From Planctomycetaceae bacterium (GTDB lineage Bacteria > Planctomycetota > Planctomycetia > Pirellulales > Thermoguttaceae): a DNA stretch of 5,937 nt. This document shows, one piece after another, positions 5,801 through 5,937 of the stretch. Every line of letters starts with the position of its first letter. The stretch's first letter is position 1. Location of the stretch: assembly GCA_031257725.1 (NCBI GenBank), contig JAIROD010000584.1, positions 1 through 5,937 of the forward strand, read 5' to 3'. The notes under the pieces are model-generated. The model was not told the origin of the DNA. It did no database searches and saw only the letters and a list, made by a program, of their open reading frames with translations. The position numbers and the translations under genes were made by a program.

Positions 5801-5937
5801 TTATTGTCTCTTAGGAATATCAAATAACAATCGGGAATCTCTAATAATTCAGAATTTACCAAACGTTAACGGCGTGGGCTTGCCCCGCGTTGTTCGACTT
5901 AACCCTAAAACACGGGGTAAACCCCGTCGTTAACTAT
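5801..5937 (+). repeat. Dispersed palindromic repeat, copy D (cut by window end)
   Basis: TTATTGTCTCTT (5801-5812) and AAATAACAA (5822-5830) match the sequence left of copy C (3802-3813 and 3854-3862). Then GGGAATCTCTAATAATTCA starts at 5833, followed by the GTTAACGGCG core with both hairpins and CGTCGTTAAC, ending in CTAT at the window edge as in copy C. It differs from C by a few bases and lacks the 9-bp tandem block. It begins about 50 bp after the flavoprotein stop codon, in the gene's orientation. Confidence 0.85.

Noticed and set aside
5671..5862. 63-residue minus-strand ORF
   Set aside because: It is antisense to the flavoprotein 3' end and starts within repeat D.
1..5937. tRNA, rRNA or insertion-sequence transposase
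   Set aside because: I found no cloverleaf-like sequence, rRNA segment or transposase fragment; the inverted repeats seen are too short-spaced to enclose one.

Overview
The window carries three complete protein genes separated by AT-rich, repeat-dense intergenic DNA. On the minus strand are argS (arginyl-tRNA synthetase, 280-2010) and a secreted glycoside hydrolase family 43-type enzyme (2233-3195). On the plus strand is a glutamate-synthase small-subunit-type flavoprotein (4332/4335-5750). The GH43 and GltD-type genes are divergent, with 1.1 kb of non-coding, repeat-filled DNA between them. No gene looks operon-coupled to another in the window; the 222 bp between argS and the GH43 gene also holds a repeat. 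The three genes share no obvious pathway: one is translation housekeeping, one is carbohydrate breakdown outside the cytoplasm, and one is NADPH/flavin redox chemistry or ammonia assimilation.

The organism is a bacterium, apparently with an export pathway and carbohydrate use. argS and the GH43 gene have no clear Shine-Dalgarno sequence. Weak Shine-Dalgarno use, an intergenic repeat load of this kind and a lone exported GH43 enzyme would fit a Planctomycetota/PVC-type genome, possibly from a gut or anaerobic setting. This is a low-confidence inference from style, not from a marker comparison.

Region by region: 1-120 is repeat copy A; 121-279 holds an AT-rich hairpin and a strong plus-strand terminator hairpin (193-237); 280-2010 is argS; 2084-2184 is a shortened repeat copy B; 2233-3195 is the GH43 gene; 3267-3516 is a four-hairpin array arranged as two head-to-head pairs; 3666-3770 is a degenerate 21-bp tandem repeat; 3775-3788 is a repeat relic; 3825-4109 is a nested palindromic element containing repeat copy C; 4256-4283 is a candidate promoter for the flavoprotein gene; 4335-5750 is that gene; 5801-5937 is repeat copy D, cut by the window end.

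The most unusual content is the non-coding DNA. One dispersed element of about 100-160 bp is present four times in under 6 kb, with nested inverted repeats. A second, unrelated hairpin family shows paired base changes that keep the stems intact. I see no defence system, CRISPR array, transposase, tRNA or rRNA.
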